From assembly GCA_964617665.1 (NCBI GenBank), contig CAZUAH010000718.1, positions 1 to 6,412 of the forward strand: a stretch of 6,412 bases of DNA, given 5' to 3'. The notes below the pieces were generated by a model. That model did not search any database. It was not told the origin of the DNA and was given only the letters and a program-made list of their open reading frames with translations. Position 1 is the stretch's first letter; each line of letters begins with the position of its first letter. The DNA comes from JADHUC01 sp964617665 (GTDB lineage Bacteria; Planctomycetota; Planctomycetia; Pirellulales; Pirellulaceae). The position numbers were made by a program, and so were the translations under genes. Below, in pieces: positions 1-6,412 of the stretch.

Positions 1-122
1 CGTGAATTAGGCGAGCGGCGGATGAATTCTCACCTCTGGAAAGTAGCAGGCACACGGAGTGTGCCTGCTACTCTCGTATATTCTCATCTGCCGCTCGCTC
101 TGCCGGAATATCAGCTAATTCA
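1..122. repeat. Palindromic repeat element (REP/MITE-like), left end
   Basis: An imperfect inverted repeat with nested arms. The outer arms are TGAATTAG (3-10) and CTAATTCA (115-122), 8 bp perfect. The next arms are 11-25 and 84-98 (core GCGAGCGGC / GCCGCTCGC), matching at 14 of 15 positions. The innermost arms are a perfect 14-bp stem, AGTAGCAGGCACAC (42-55) against 59-72, with a 3-nt GGA loop. The right arm carries 16 extra bases (99-114) between the outer and middle arms, so the two halves are asymmetric. No transposase is encoded. The element may extend past the left edge, because the outer arm starts at base 3. It shares its core with the element at the right end (CGTG...GGCGAGCGGC and TTCTCATCTGCCG). 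I infer a non-autonomous, genome-dispersed palindrome; copy number cannot be judged from one window. Confidence 0.75.
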
Positions 123-222
123 TCAGACGGACGATGGCTGGAGTCCCATTGAACTGGTCGACGAGGCAAAGGAAAAGCCGTGGACCAAAAAAAACGCGGC
201 ACGAGAGGGATCTGGCTGTTGA
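121..222 (+). pseudogene. Displaced upstream coding frame of the malectin gene
   Basis: Frame 1 is open from the left edge of the window to the TGA at 220-222. Its segment from about 121 reads HQTDDGWSPIELVDEAKEKP, then WTKK, and looks like real protein. The continuation after the eight-A run (NAAREGSGC, stop) does not. The neighbouring frame 2 becomes protein-like at the same point (TRHERDLAVDSAGNVFAVKV). Removing one A from 187-194 joins the two into one continuous reading frame leading into the malectin fold. The upstream part of this frame runs through the palindromic repeat, so the original N-terminus is either left of the window, with the repeat inserted in it, or was lost. Alternatively, this is a sequencing error in a homopolymer and the gene is intact across it. 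Confidence 0.55.
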
Positions 223-1519
223 TTCGGCGGGCAACGTGTTTGCCGTCAAGGTCCCCAACGGTGCGTACCGCGTGACGCTCAAATTCTGCGAGCCCCATTT
301 CCACGCCGCCGGCAAGCGAGTTTGTGATCTCAAGATCCAAGGCAAGACGGTGCTGGAGAAACTGGATATCCATGACGCGGTCGGCCGCTTTGCCGCGCTG
401 GACCACTCATTTGACGAAGTACAAGTATCCGACGAGCGTTTGAAGATCGAATTCGTCTACATCGAATCGCTTCCGTGTGTATCGGGCATCGTTGTCGAAG
501 GAAAGGACTTCGTGCGCAAGATCAACTGCGGCGGGCCGGCGTACAAAGACTACGCCGCCGATTTCCCACCGCCGGAGTCGGCCACACCGAGTCAGCGACT
601 CCGCAAGGTTCCCTGCGCAGACTTCTACAACGACTGGGCGATTACGCTGTTCGGTGCTGACGCAGCCGAGCAGATTGCCCCAATCTTCGCCGAAATCGAC
701 AGCCGGCTGCCGCGACCCTTGTCGCACGGCTGCCCGGCCGGGCTCCGTCCCAATCGGCGCCCTTGGCAACAGGTCGCCGCAGACTACGCCTTCGTCGATG
801 AACTCAAAGAATGCCGCGACCAAGTCACGGGCGTAGGCAACCGCGAGCGATTCGACTACTGGCTGGGCACGATGCAATACCTGTGCGCTGGGGCCAAGCT
901 GGATTGTGCGGTAGGCAAGTTCCAGCTTGTCATGAAAAAGGTCGAGGCCGAGAAAGATGCGGACACACGAAAGCGGCTGGCCACCGAGACCGCACTACCC
1001 GCCTATCGAGATATTCTGGTTGCCTACCGTGAGGCTTTCCAGAACTTGCTGGCCACGGTCAGCACCAACGGCGGTCTGGCCACCGTGATGTTCTGTGAGC
1101 AGAGCATTTTTCCCGCCGCTTTGGGCGATACCGCACAGGCGCTCTCACAAGTACTCGGCGTCCCACTACCGCGCGATGCGATGCCTGACAGACAGTACCG
1201 AGGCGGCCTTCGCGTCATCGTGCCGACGGTCCGCACGTGTGTCGCCCCCGACGAACCACTGCGGTTGGAGGTGATTATCCTGTCGCCGGACCCGCCTCGC
1301 GAAGCCGCTCTCTACCACCGTCAAATGGGAGCACAGGACGCATTTGAGAAACTCCCGCTGGAGCACGTCGCGCGAGGTGTCTATACGGTCTCCATGCCGC
1401 CGCCGAACCACGATCGTGGGTTCGAATACTATATCGAGGCGATCGACAGCAACGGTCAGGTCGCCCGATTCCCTGCGACGGCACCGGCACTCAATCAGAC
1501 GGTCGTGGCCCTGCCGTGA
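134..1519 (+). CDS. Malectin-domain carbohydrate-active protein, C-terminal fragment
   Basis: 461 residues from an ATG at 134 that has no clear ribosome binding site and lies inside what was probably internal coding sequence; residues 1-20 look like out-of-frame translation. Residues about 21-123 resemble a malectin-like beta-sandwich, with hallmarks PNGAYRVTLKFCEP (41-54), the KIQGKTVLEKLDI strand (67-79) and SGIVVEG (117-123). Residues about 127-350 are a helical region with FYNDWAITLFGADAAEQI (164-181) and GNRERFDYW (235-243). This resembles the C-terminal helical parts of large planctomycete glycoside-hydrolase-like proteins (GH115/GH67-like in style; exact family not assignable). Residues about 355-461 look like a terminal beta-sandwich (PPREAALY, ARGVYTVSMPP, FEYYIEAIDSNG). 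There is no signal peptide or catalytic domain in the window, so it is 5' truncated or frame-broken. The family's role is binding or degrading polysaccharide outside the cytoplasm; activity of this copy is doubtful. Its last 29 bp overlap the convergent propeller gene. Confidence 0.72.
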   Translation: MAGVPLNWSTRQRKSRGPKKTRHERDLAVDSAGNVFAVKVPNGAYRVTLKFCEPHFHAAGKRVCDLKIQGKTVLEKLDIHDAVGRFAALDHSFDEVQVSDERLKIEFVYIESLPCVSGIVVEGKDFVRKINCGGPAYKDYAADFPPPESATPSQRLRKVPCADFYNDWAITLFGADAAEQIAPIFAEIDSRLPRPLSHGCPAGLRPNRRPWQQVAADYAFVDELKECRDQVTGVGNRERFDYWLGTMQYLCAGAKLDCAVGKFQLVMKKVEAEKDADTRKRLATETALPAYRDILVAYREAFQNLLATVSTNGGLATVMFCEQSIFPAALGDTAQALSQVLGVPLPRDAMPDRQYRGGLRVIVPTVRTCVAPDEPLRLEVIILSPDPPREAALYHRQMGAQDAFEKLPLEHVARGVYTVSMPPPNHDRGFEYYIEAIDSNGQVARFPATAPALNQTVVALP

Positions 1520-3080
1520 CCCTGGCGGTATCCGTCTTGCTGAGGGCGTAAAGATGTTTGGCGGTAGCGACATAGAGCACGCCGTTGGCGGCCACGGGCG
1601 TTGTGAAGACTTGGTCCCGCATCCGGATGCGGCTGATCACCTCCGCTTTCTTGGCAGCCTCGAATACCCAGAATTCGCACCGATCGGTTCCGACAAAGAC
1701 CTTTCCGTCGGCCACGAGTGTCGAGCCCCAGATCTTCCCTCCCAATTCTTCCATCCAATATCGCTGGCCCGTCTCCGCATCCAGACAGTGCAGCCGACCG
1801 GAGTAGTCTGCGACGTAAAGTAAGCCGTCGGTGATCGAGACCGTGGAAAGGCAATCGCTGATACCGTCGTAGGACCAGATCAAGCCGGAGCGAGTCACAT
1901 CGCCGGATTTCGTCGCATCGATCGAGGCCAGCCAGCCGTCATCCTTGCCCACCCAAGGATCGTGTGTGAAGGCTACATACGCGCGATCTTCGTAGAACAC
2001 CGGCGTTGCCACAACTGAATGCGACGAACTCCCGCGGCCGCATTGGAAAGGGATCGGGTCGCCCAGTTGGGCATCGGGCTGGCCGTTGAAGGACCATAGA
2101 GGTTGGAGCCGTCTTACGTCGTTGTCGTCACCTACGGCAGACAACGCTTTGCACGCATAGACACGTCCGTTTCCCGCTCCGAAGAACACGTAATCCGTAT
2201 TGCCGACGCGACCCATGGCCGGGGAGCTCCACTGGCCGTGAACTACATCCGGACCAACGCCGAAGTTGTCCCGGGCAACCAATTCACCCGTGTGCCTGTT
2301 CAACGCTATGAGCGTCGGCGCGTCCGGTTTGGCAACGTTGTCGTGCTCTTCGTTGAGCCCGTTGGCCGTGCAAGCGTACAACACGTCCCCTTGGATCAAG
2401 ACGGAGGAGTTCGACGAGTCGTGGATGCGTATGCCCAGTTCAGCGACCATGTCATAGCACCAGAGGATATCTGCGTCGTTCCGCGTTGGCTCCAGCGGTG
2501 GCTGATCCGGCAGAGCCATGTGTTGCCCTTCGGCTGTGTACGGGCCGTCGTTTCCGTCGGCCATTCCTTCCATGTCCAAGCACATCACCTCACCTCGATT
2601 CGTGACCATGTACAGTCGGCCATCGTGGACAGTCGGTGGCGAGGTCACGCCCGACTTTGGAGCATCGAAGAAACGGATCCAATCGATTTTCGGGACCGTC
2701 AACTGCCACAGGAATTTGCCGGTTGCTTCGTCGAAACACATCAACACGCCGCGATCGCCTTCGATTCGCGGATCTCGCGGAGCATCATTATTGGTGCCGA
2801 TGAACACCTTTCCATTGGCGATAACGGGCGAGCAGTAGGTGCGGCTGCCCAGCCGCGTCACCCACTTGACGTTTTCCGTCGTGACCAAGTCGATGTCGCC
2901 TGTATCCGTATCTCGCTCGCCGGGCTCGAACCACTCGGGCAAGCCTTTCTCCTGAGAAATCATGTTGCGCGAGTGGCGCTGCCCCCACTGCGGTCGGTCG
3001 GCAGCATTGGAAAAGTCCGGCAGTAGAGCCAGGAGAGAAAGTGCGTAGTACAGTCGCATCGCGACGGCTATTCTCATCAT
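1491..3080 (-). CDS. Secreted PQQ-type beta-propeller protein (BamB-like fold), 529 aa
   Basis: Start chosen at the ATG at 3080-3078 because GGAAAGG sits 10 nt upstream and a signal peptide follows: MMRIAVAMRL, hydrophobic YYALSLLALL (11-20), likely cleavage after SNA (24-26). A second ATG at 3059 would also leave a signal peptide. The mature protein opens with RPQWGQRHSRNM (29-40), the entry motif usual for planctomycete PQQ-like propellers. About eight blades follow, marked by CFDEATGKFLW (115-125), CLDMEG (167-172), ALNRHTGEL (259-267), ASIDATKSGD (385-394), IWSYDG (401-406), CLDAETGQRYW (432-442), FWVFEAAKKAE (470-480) and LYALSK (510-515). These motifs mark fold only; residues of true quinoprotein dehydrogenases were not recognised, so catalysis is not claimed. 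Probable site is the periplasm or cell surface. It lies 25 bp downstream of the 1048-residue gene in the same direction, so the two are probably co-transcribed. Its C-terminus (residues about 520-529) is encoded within the overlap with the convergent malectin gene. Confidence 0.88.
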   Translation of the reverse strand: MMRIAVAMRLYYALSLLALLPDFSNAADRPQWGQRHSRNMISQEKGLPEWFEPGERDTDTGDIDLVTTENVKWVTRLGSRTYCSPVIANGKVFIGTNNDAPRDPRIEGDRGVLMCFDEATGKFLWQLTVPKIDWIRFFDAPKSGVTSPPTVHDGRLYMVTNRGEVMCLDMEGMADGNDGPYTAEGQHMALPDQPPLEPTRNDADILWCYDMVAELGIRIHDSSNSSVLIQGDVLYACTANGLNEEHDNVAKPDAPTLIALNRHTGELVARDNFGVGPDVVHGQWSSPAMGRVGNTDYVFFGAGNGRVYACKALSAVGDDNDVRRLQPLWSFNGQPDAQLGDPIPFQCGRGSSSHSVVATPVFYEDRAYVAFTHDPWVGKDDGWLASIDATKSGDVTRSGLIWSYDGISDCLSTVSITDGLLYVADYSGRLHCLDAETGQRYWMEELGGKIWGSTLVADGKVFVGTDRCEFWVFEAAKKAEVISRIRMRDQVFTTPVAANGVLYVATAKHLYALSKTDTARVTAGPRPSD

Positions 3081-3090
3081 TGGAATACGG

Positions 3091-3097
3091 CCTTTCC
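3091..3097 (-). promoter_or_regulatory. Ribosome binding site deciding the propeller start
   Basis: On the - strand this reads GGAAAGG and ends 10 nt before the ATG at 3080-3078, within the 25-bp gap after the TGA (3108-3106) of the upstream gene. It favours the ATG at 3080 over the adjacent ATG at 3077 (13-nt spacing) and the one at 3059, which has no purine-rich site before it. The short gap holds no terminator or obvious promoter, supporting translation of both genes from one message. Confidence 0.5.
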
Positions 3098-3105
3098 GTC
3101 GACAG

Positions 3106-6100
3106 TCAATTCGCGCCTTGAAGGCACACGATTTCGTTGCTGGTGGTGTTGACGAAAACTCGGCCGTCGACCACGACCATTCCGTCCAGAATCGGCGAGG
3201 CCGCAAGCGTCTGGTGATGCAGCACTTCGCCATCCGAGGCGGACAACACCCATAGCTCGCCGGTGGCGCGGCCTTCGGCGAAAGCGATGGCGTCGTCGAT
3301 CGTGCGATCCGGCCGACCCGCAATCAGCAGTTGACCACCGGCCAATACGGCGGCTTGAGTGTAGATCGGAACAGGTTGCTGCCAACGGAACGAATCTCGT
3401 GGGATGTCGAAGTGCCACTCACCGCGATTGCCGAGGATGACCGTTTCGCTCATGTCGGTCTTGGCCACCAATTCGGCCAACGCAGCGTGATCTTGTGCAA
3501 ACACCAACGTACCATCGCCTGCATGATAGCGCGGACTCTTCCAGCCTCGACCAAAATGGATGCGGCACCCGTAGGTAACGCCGTCACCGGTGGCAAGTTG
3601 CTGAGTGCGTAGGTTGGAATAGCGACTGACCCAAGACTTCGAGACCGCTCGGAACGTCCGCTTGTTGCCGGTGTTGTCGAGGAATCCGGCGGAGGCCATC
3701 ACGCGTGGCTGGTTCGACCGGTTCTTTTCGTCGATGGGATAGGCCGATGAGAGCAGGTTTAGCTGGCTGTCGAATTTCAGATTGCGCATGAAGATGTGTT
3801 CGCCGTCGCTGACCAGGATGTCGGGCAGCGCTCCCCAGTTGTTGTGCGTGTCCTGCATGGTCGTGTCTTGCGGCTGCTGTGATTCGACGTTCGCTCGATG
3901 CAGGACCTTGCCGGCGCGCAGATCCAGCCCGTAGACAACAATCCCGCCATTGAGATAGCTGGATCGACCGGCTGCCGCGTATACGACTCCCTGTTTGATC
4001 AATACCGACCCGTGACAGGGCCAGACGGATTCGACCTGGCCAAACGCGACGAGTCGTTGGTCGACCGGCGCCGCTTGGAAGCGCCAGACCACTTGGCCTT
4101 CGGCGGCGCTGAGGCAATAGATATAGCCATCGGCGGCGCCAAACACTGCCAGACCATCGGCCAGCGTGGGTGGGCTGTCCACGCGACCTCCGGCTCGAAA
4201 CGACCATACGGACTCGCCCGATCTCACGTCCAGGGCGTGAACCGTTTGCGAGTCGATTTCGGAGACGAACACTCGCCCTGCGGCAATGGTGGCACTGCTC
4301 ACGGCACCACCGAACGTCTTTCGCCAGCCTTCCCGAAACGGTGCATTGACTCGACCAGACGTACGGCTGCTGCGAGCCGAGTCGGCTCGGAAGGTCGGCC
4401 ATTCGGCGGATGCCGACGTGTGGGGCGCGGAGGCCACTGTGTTGTACGCTGGGCCGCGTTCGAGTCGCCGTGCGTCGTCAATTGGCTCCGGCGGTGGTGA
4501 TGAGTTCAACGTCAAGAAGCCGCGTAGATACGTCTCCACACAGCAGTTACATCCGTTGGGCGGCACATAGATCATGCCGTTACAGGGCAGTACGCCAAGC
4601 CGACAGGCACCGCGAACCCAATCGTGCTTCTTGATTCCATCACGGCCGGAGAGATCAAGAAACTCCATGCCGCGTTTGTTGAAGATCACGAACTGCTCGG
4701 TAGCCTTCGCGGGATAACAACGGACGTGATGGCCCGGAGTGAAGCTACCTTTGGTGGAAACGGTCTGGTTGGTCTCGCCGGTGCGCAGATCCAATCCGAC
4801 GATGTCTTCAGAAGTCGACGCTTTGATCCAGACGGAGCCATTGGCGATGAACATCTCCGGCGGGATGTAGAAGAAATTGCCAAAGGTCGGTAGGGTCTTA
4901 CCGCTGGCTTTCCATAGGATCTTGCCGTCCTCGATTGATTGCGCTTGCACCGTGATGCCCGGTGTCCAGCGTTTGCGGATGACTTCCTTGGCAGTGACAA
5001 CCACGCTGTCGTGCACGATCAGCTTGGTCGCCGATCCGGGTGATTGCCAGATCGGTTTGCCCGTACGCAAATCGACACAGGCCAAGTGCTGGTCGGTCGC
5101 GTAGACCAGGCGATCCCCGTCGCTGCAAGTCATCGTGGGGATGAATGGGCACGATCGGCTCCAAAGCATCCTTTCTGAACCGACATCGAAGACTGCCAGC
5201 GATTCTCCACGACTCTGATACCGGGCGAGCCTGGCGCCCTTGAAGTTCTGATCACGGGTTGCCGGGTATTCGTCACCGGGCTTGGCGCTGGTTGGCATGA
5301 TGCCTGCCACCAGCAGGTCACTATCGACCAAGATTTCGGCCGCGTTCTCACTGGCAGCATAGGATCGCAGCTTCTCGCCTGTGGTCGCGTCCAGTGCCAC
5401 GACCGGGCCGTGCAGACCATCGGTGACGTAGACACGGTCTTCTGCCGCGACCAATCGACGGTTCAGATGGACTGGTGTCGTGCCCCACTGCACATGACTG
5501 GGGTACCAGTCGGGTAATCGACGCTTCCAGAGCAGAACGCCATTATGGGCGTCACGGGCAATCAGCGAATGCGATGGCGGCAACCTTTTTTCGATCATGC
5601 CGATGGGGCCTTCGTCCAGGATGTAGAACAAACGCCCTTTGGCGGACACGAGTCCGAATATGGAGGGCGCCGAGTCGTGGTCTCGCGTCCACAAAGGTGC
5701 TTCGATCCACTGCAGCCCCGCGGGAAACCCGACCTGCGTATCCGCCGAGACGGGATTGTTGTCCGGACCGTGCAGGAAGTGAGTCCAGTCGTCAATCGTG
5801 TCCGGCCACGGTTTTGCGAACGTCACATATCCGCCCCCGATGCGGGATACGGGATGCGGGATGCGAGATAACCACGCCTCGTTTCCCTTCTCCCGCACAA
5901 CAGCCACACCGCGCGGAGCCAGAACACGCAGAATCTCGCTTCCCGCATCTTGCATCTCGCATCTCGTATCGCCCACGATGAGATTCACCAGATTGTCGAC
6001 ATAGGGCAATCGTCCGGCCCACTGGTCCTCGACATCTAGTTGTTGAACCAACGTCCCCGGAATCGACTTGAGTCGGGACACCAATCCGTGATCGCCGTCT

Positions 6101-6252
6101 TGCAGGACAACCACCAATCCTCGCTGCATCTCGGCAGCCTTCACGATTCGCCTAGCGATGTCGTCCGCTGGCTCTGCCGATTCCGCTGCCACGGCCATCA
6201 CGGGAGCCAGAATAATTGATACTAAGATCCACCTGGATATCGTTGTCTTCAT
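3106..6252 (-). CDS. Secreted double beta-propeller protein with degenerate methyltransferase-like N-terminus, 1048 aa
   Basis: The start at 6252 is chosen because it gives a clean signal peptide (MKTTISRW, hydrophobic ILVSIILAPVMAVAA 9-23); GGTGA lies 4 nt upstream. The frame stays open to 6363, but that extension has no such signal and runs into the palindrome. Residues about 31-145 look like a reduced class I methyltransferase-like (Rossmann) region: LVVVLQDGD (46-54), RLPYVDNLVNLIVGD (81-95), EILRVLAPRGVAVV (106-119). The glycine-rich SAM-binding loop is not recognisable, so catalysis is unlikely. KPWPDTIDDWTHFLHGPDNN (147-166) leads into the first propeller (about 170-580), with blades at 286-292 (ALDATTG), 392-402 (CVDLRTGKPIW), 437-447 and 486-492. 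YVPPNGCNCCVETYL (562-576) separates it from a second propeller that opens with EWPTFRADSARSSR (617-630) and has blades at 673-683, 713-723, 775-781 and 1002-1008. This architecture is known from planctomycete PQQ-like repeat proteins of unknown function. Residues 95-106 and 127-138 are encoded by 7-bp repeats. It is the first gene of a probable two-gene operon. Confidence 0.88.
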   Translation of the reverse strand: MKTTISRWILVSIILAPVMAVAAESAEPADDIARRIVKAAEMQRGLVVVLQDGDHGLVSRLKSIPGTLVQQLDVEDQWAGRLPYVDNLVNLIVGDTRCEMQDAGSEILRVLAPRGVAVVREKGNEAWLSRIPHPVSRIGGGYVTFAKPWPDTIDDWTHFLHGPDNNPVSADTQVGFPAGLQWIEAPLWTRDHDSAPSIFGLVSAKGRLFYILDEGPIGMIEKRLPPSHSLIARDAHNGVLLWKRRLPDWYPSHVQWGTTPVHLNRRLVAAEDRVYVTDGLHGPVVALDATTGEKLRSYAASENAAEILVDSDLLVAGIMPTSAKPGDEYPATRDQNFKGARLARYQSRGESLAVFDVGSERMLWSRSCPFIPTMTCSDGDRLVYATDQHLACVDLRTGKPIWQSPGSATKLIVHDSVVVTAKEVIRKRWTPGITVQAQSIEDGKILWKASGKTLPTFGNFFYIPPEMFIANGSVWIKASTSEDIVGLDLRTGETNQTVSTKGSFTPGHHVRCYPAKATEQFVIFNKRGMEFLDLSGRDGIKKHDWVRGACRLGVLPCNGMIYVPPNGCNCCVETYLRGFLTLNSSPPPEPIDDARRLERGPAYNTVASAPHTSASAEWPTFRADSARSSRTSGRVNAPFREGWRKTFGGAVSSATIAAGRVFVSEIDSQTVHALDVRSGESVWSFRAGGRVDSPPTLADGLAVFGAADGYIYCLSAAEGQVVWRFQAAPVDQRLVAFGQVESVWPCHGSVLIKQGVVYAAAGRSSYLNGGIVVYGLDLRAGKVLHRANVESQQPQDTTMQDTHNNWGALPDILVSDGEHIFMRNLKFDSQLNLLSSAYPIDEKNRSNQPRVMASAGFLDNTGNKRTFRAVSKSWVSRYSNLRTQQLATGDGVTYGCRIHFGRGWKSPRYHAGDGTLVFAQDHAALAELVAKTDMSETVILGNRGEWHFDIPRDSFRWQQPVPIYTQAAVLAGGQLLIAGRPDRTIDDAIAFAEGRATGELWVLSASDGEVLHHQTLAASPILDGMVVVDGRVFVNTTSNEIVCLQGAN
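5839..5870 (+). repeat. Heptanucleotide tandem array A, inside coding sequence
   Basis: Four consecutive 7-bp units plus a four-base remnant on the + strand, consensus GATGCGG with single changes (GATACGG in unit 2, GATGCGA in unit 4). It lies wholly inside the 1048-residue gene and is read on the opposite strand as part of LSRIPHPVSRIGGG (residues 128-141). Because 7 is not a multiple of 3, each unit is read in a new phase, and frame is kept only by the total length. The peptide looks like low-complexity insertion just before the conserved KPWP segment. Confidence 0.85.
5936..5970 (-). repeat. Heptanucleotide tandem array B, opposite orientation
   Basis: Five 7-bp units read on the - strand from 5970 to 5936: GATACGA, then GATGCGA, GATGCAA, GATGCGG and GAAGCGA; a sixth, degenerate unit may follow at 5935-5929. 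It has the same consensus as array A, on the other strand, 66 bp away. It encodes DTRCEMQDAGSE (residues 95-106) between the NLVNLIV strand and the EILRVLAP motif. Arrays A and B match as inverted repeats at 23 of 32 aligned positions, so a stem with a 66-nt loop is possible in the DNA strand or transcript. Confidence 0.85.
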
Positions 6253-6296
6253 GTCGTCACCGTTTGCGCAGTGAAGAATCGTTATGCTGCCGTGAT

Positions 6297-6412
6297 CGTG
6301 TAAGGCGAGCGGCAGTACTAGATTAAGCGTAGTGGTGGCTTCCCGCCGCCACAAGAGCTGCAAATGGCGGGTGGAAGCCGCCCCTACTTGAGTTAGTTCT
6401 CATCTGCCGTTG
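6297..6412. repeat. Palindromic repeat element, right end
   Basis: Begins CGTGTAAGGCGAGCGGCAG, close to the left end of the window (CGTGAATTAGGCGAGCGGC at 1-19), and ends with TTCTCATCTGCCG (6397-6409), identical to 81-93. Between them is an imperfect hairpin: left arm from 6329 (GTAGTGGTGGCTTCC) against 6367-6387, which ends GCCGCCCCTAC, with a loop of roughly 20 nt. The inner stem sequence differs from that of the left element, so the two share an outer frame with different cores. The element probably runs past the right edge. It lies about 45 bp upstream of the 1048-residue gene's start, so that operon's promoter must overlap it or fit between; I saw no convincing -35/-10 pair in 6253-6412. 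Confidence 0.65.

Noticed and set aside
42..72. Perfect 14-bp hairpin as a Rho-independent terminator
   Set aside because: No T tract follows on either strand, and the stem is nested in a larger palindrome, so it fits a repeat element better.
2103..3026. Long open frame (307 codons) on the + strand
   Set aside because: It lies fully antisense to the well-supported 529-residue propeller gene, shows no recognisable domain and has a shadow-like composition rich in R, H and V.
3898..4500. Open frame of 200 codons on the + strand
   Set aside because: Antisense to the propeller blades of the 1048-residue protein, with no ribosome binding site or recognisable motif.
5839..5970. Short repeats as a CRISPR array
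   Set aside because: Units are 7 bp and directly adjacent with no spacers, in two opposite orientations within a coding sequence, and no cas gene is present.
1491..6252. PQQ-dependent dehydrogenases
   Set aside because: Blade motifs show the propeller fold, but quinoprotein active-site motifs and a haem CxxCH site were not found; lengths and domain order also differ.
6253..6363. Longer N-terminus for the 1048-residue protein, starting at 6363
   Set aside because: The extra 37 residues come partly from the palindromic repeat and would bury a clear signal peptide that starts at 6252.

Overview
The window looks like part of a Planctomycetota genome (Pirellulales-like). This is inferred from protein families, not from any marker gene. 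It has a moderately high GC content, two secreted PQQ-type beta-propeller proteins of the kind that is expanded in planctomycetes, a malectin-containing fragment of a large carbohydrate-active protein, and palindromic intergenic repeats at both ends.

Layout. Positions 1-122 hold a palindromic repeat with a perfect 14-bp inner hairpin. It is followed on the + strand by the C-terminal part of a malectin/glycoside-hydrolase-like protein (open frame 134-1519). Its upstream coding continues in a different frame, and the two frames meet at a run of eight A (187-194), so the gene is broken, programmed to shift, or carries a homopolymer error. Its 3' end overlaps by 29 bp, tail to tail, the end of a - strand pair. 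That pair reads from right to left: a 1048-residue secreted double-propeller protein with a degenerate methyltransferase-like N-terminus (6252-3106), then, after 25 bp, a 529-residue secreted single-propeller protein (3080-1491). The right end (6297-6412) holds a second palindromic element of the same family as the left one.

How the parts may work together. Both - strand proteins carry export signals and repeated beta-propeller blades (AxDxxTGxxxW type), so they probably act together outside the cytoplasm, as a scaffold, sensor or binding pair. No catalytic function can be assigned. The convergent malectin fragment belongs to carbohydrate binding or degradation; a functional link to the propeller pair is not shown.

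Most unusual points. (1) Two arrays of a 7-bp repeat (consensus GATGCGR) lie in opposite orientation inside the coding sequence of the 1048-residue protein, 66 bp apart, flanking one conserved segment of its degenerate Rossmann-like domain. (2) The malectin gene has a frame break at A8. (3) Related palindromes bound the block. (4) A vicinal cysteine pair lies in a conserved-looking GCNCC segment between the two propellers. No CRISPR array, tRNA, rRNA, transposase or defence gene was seen.
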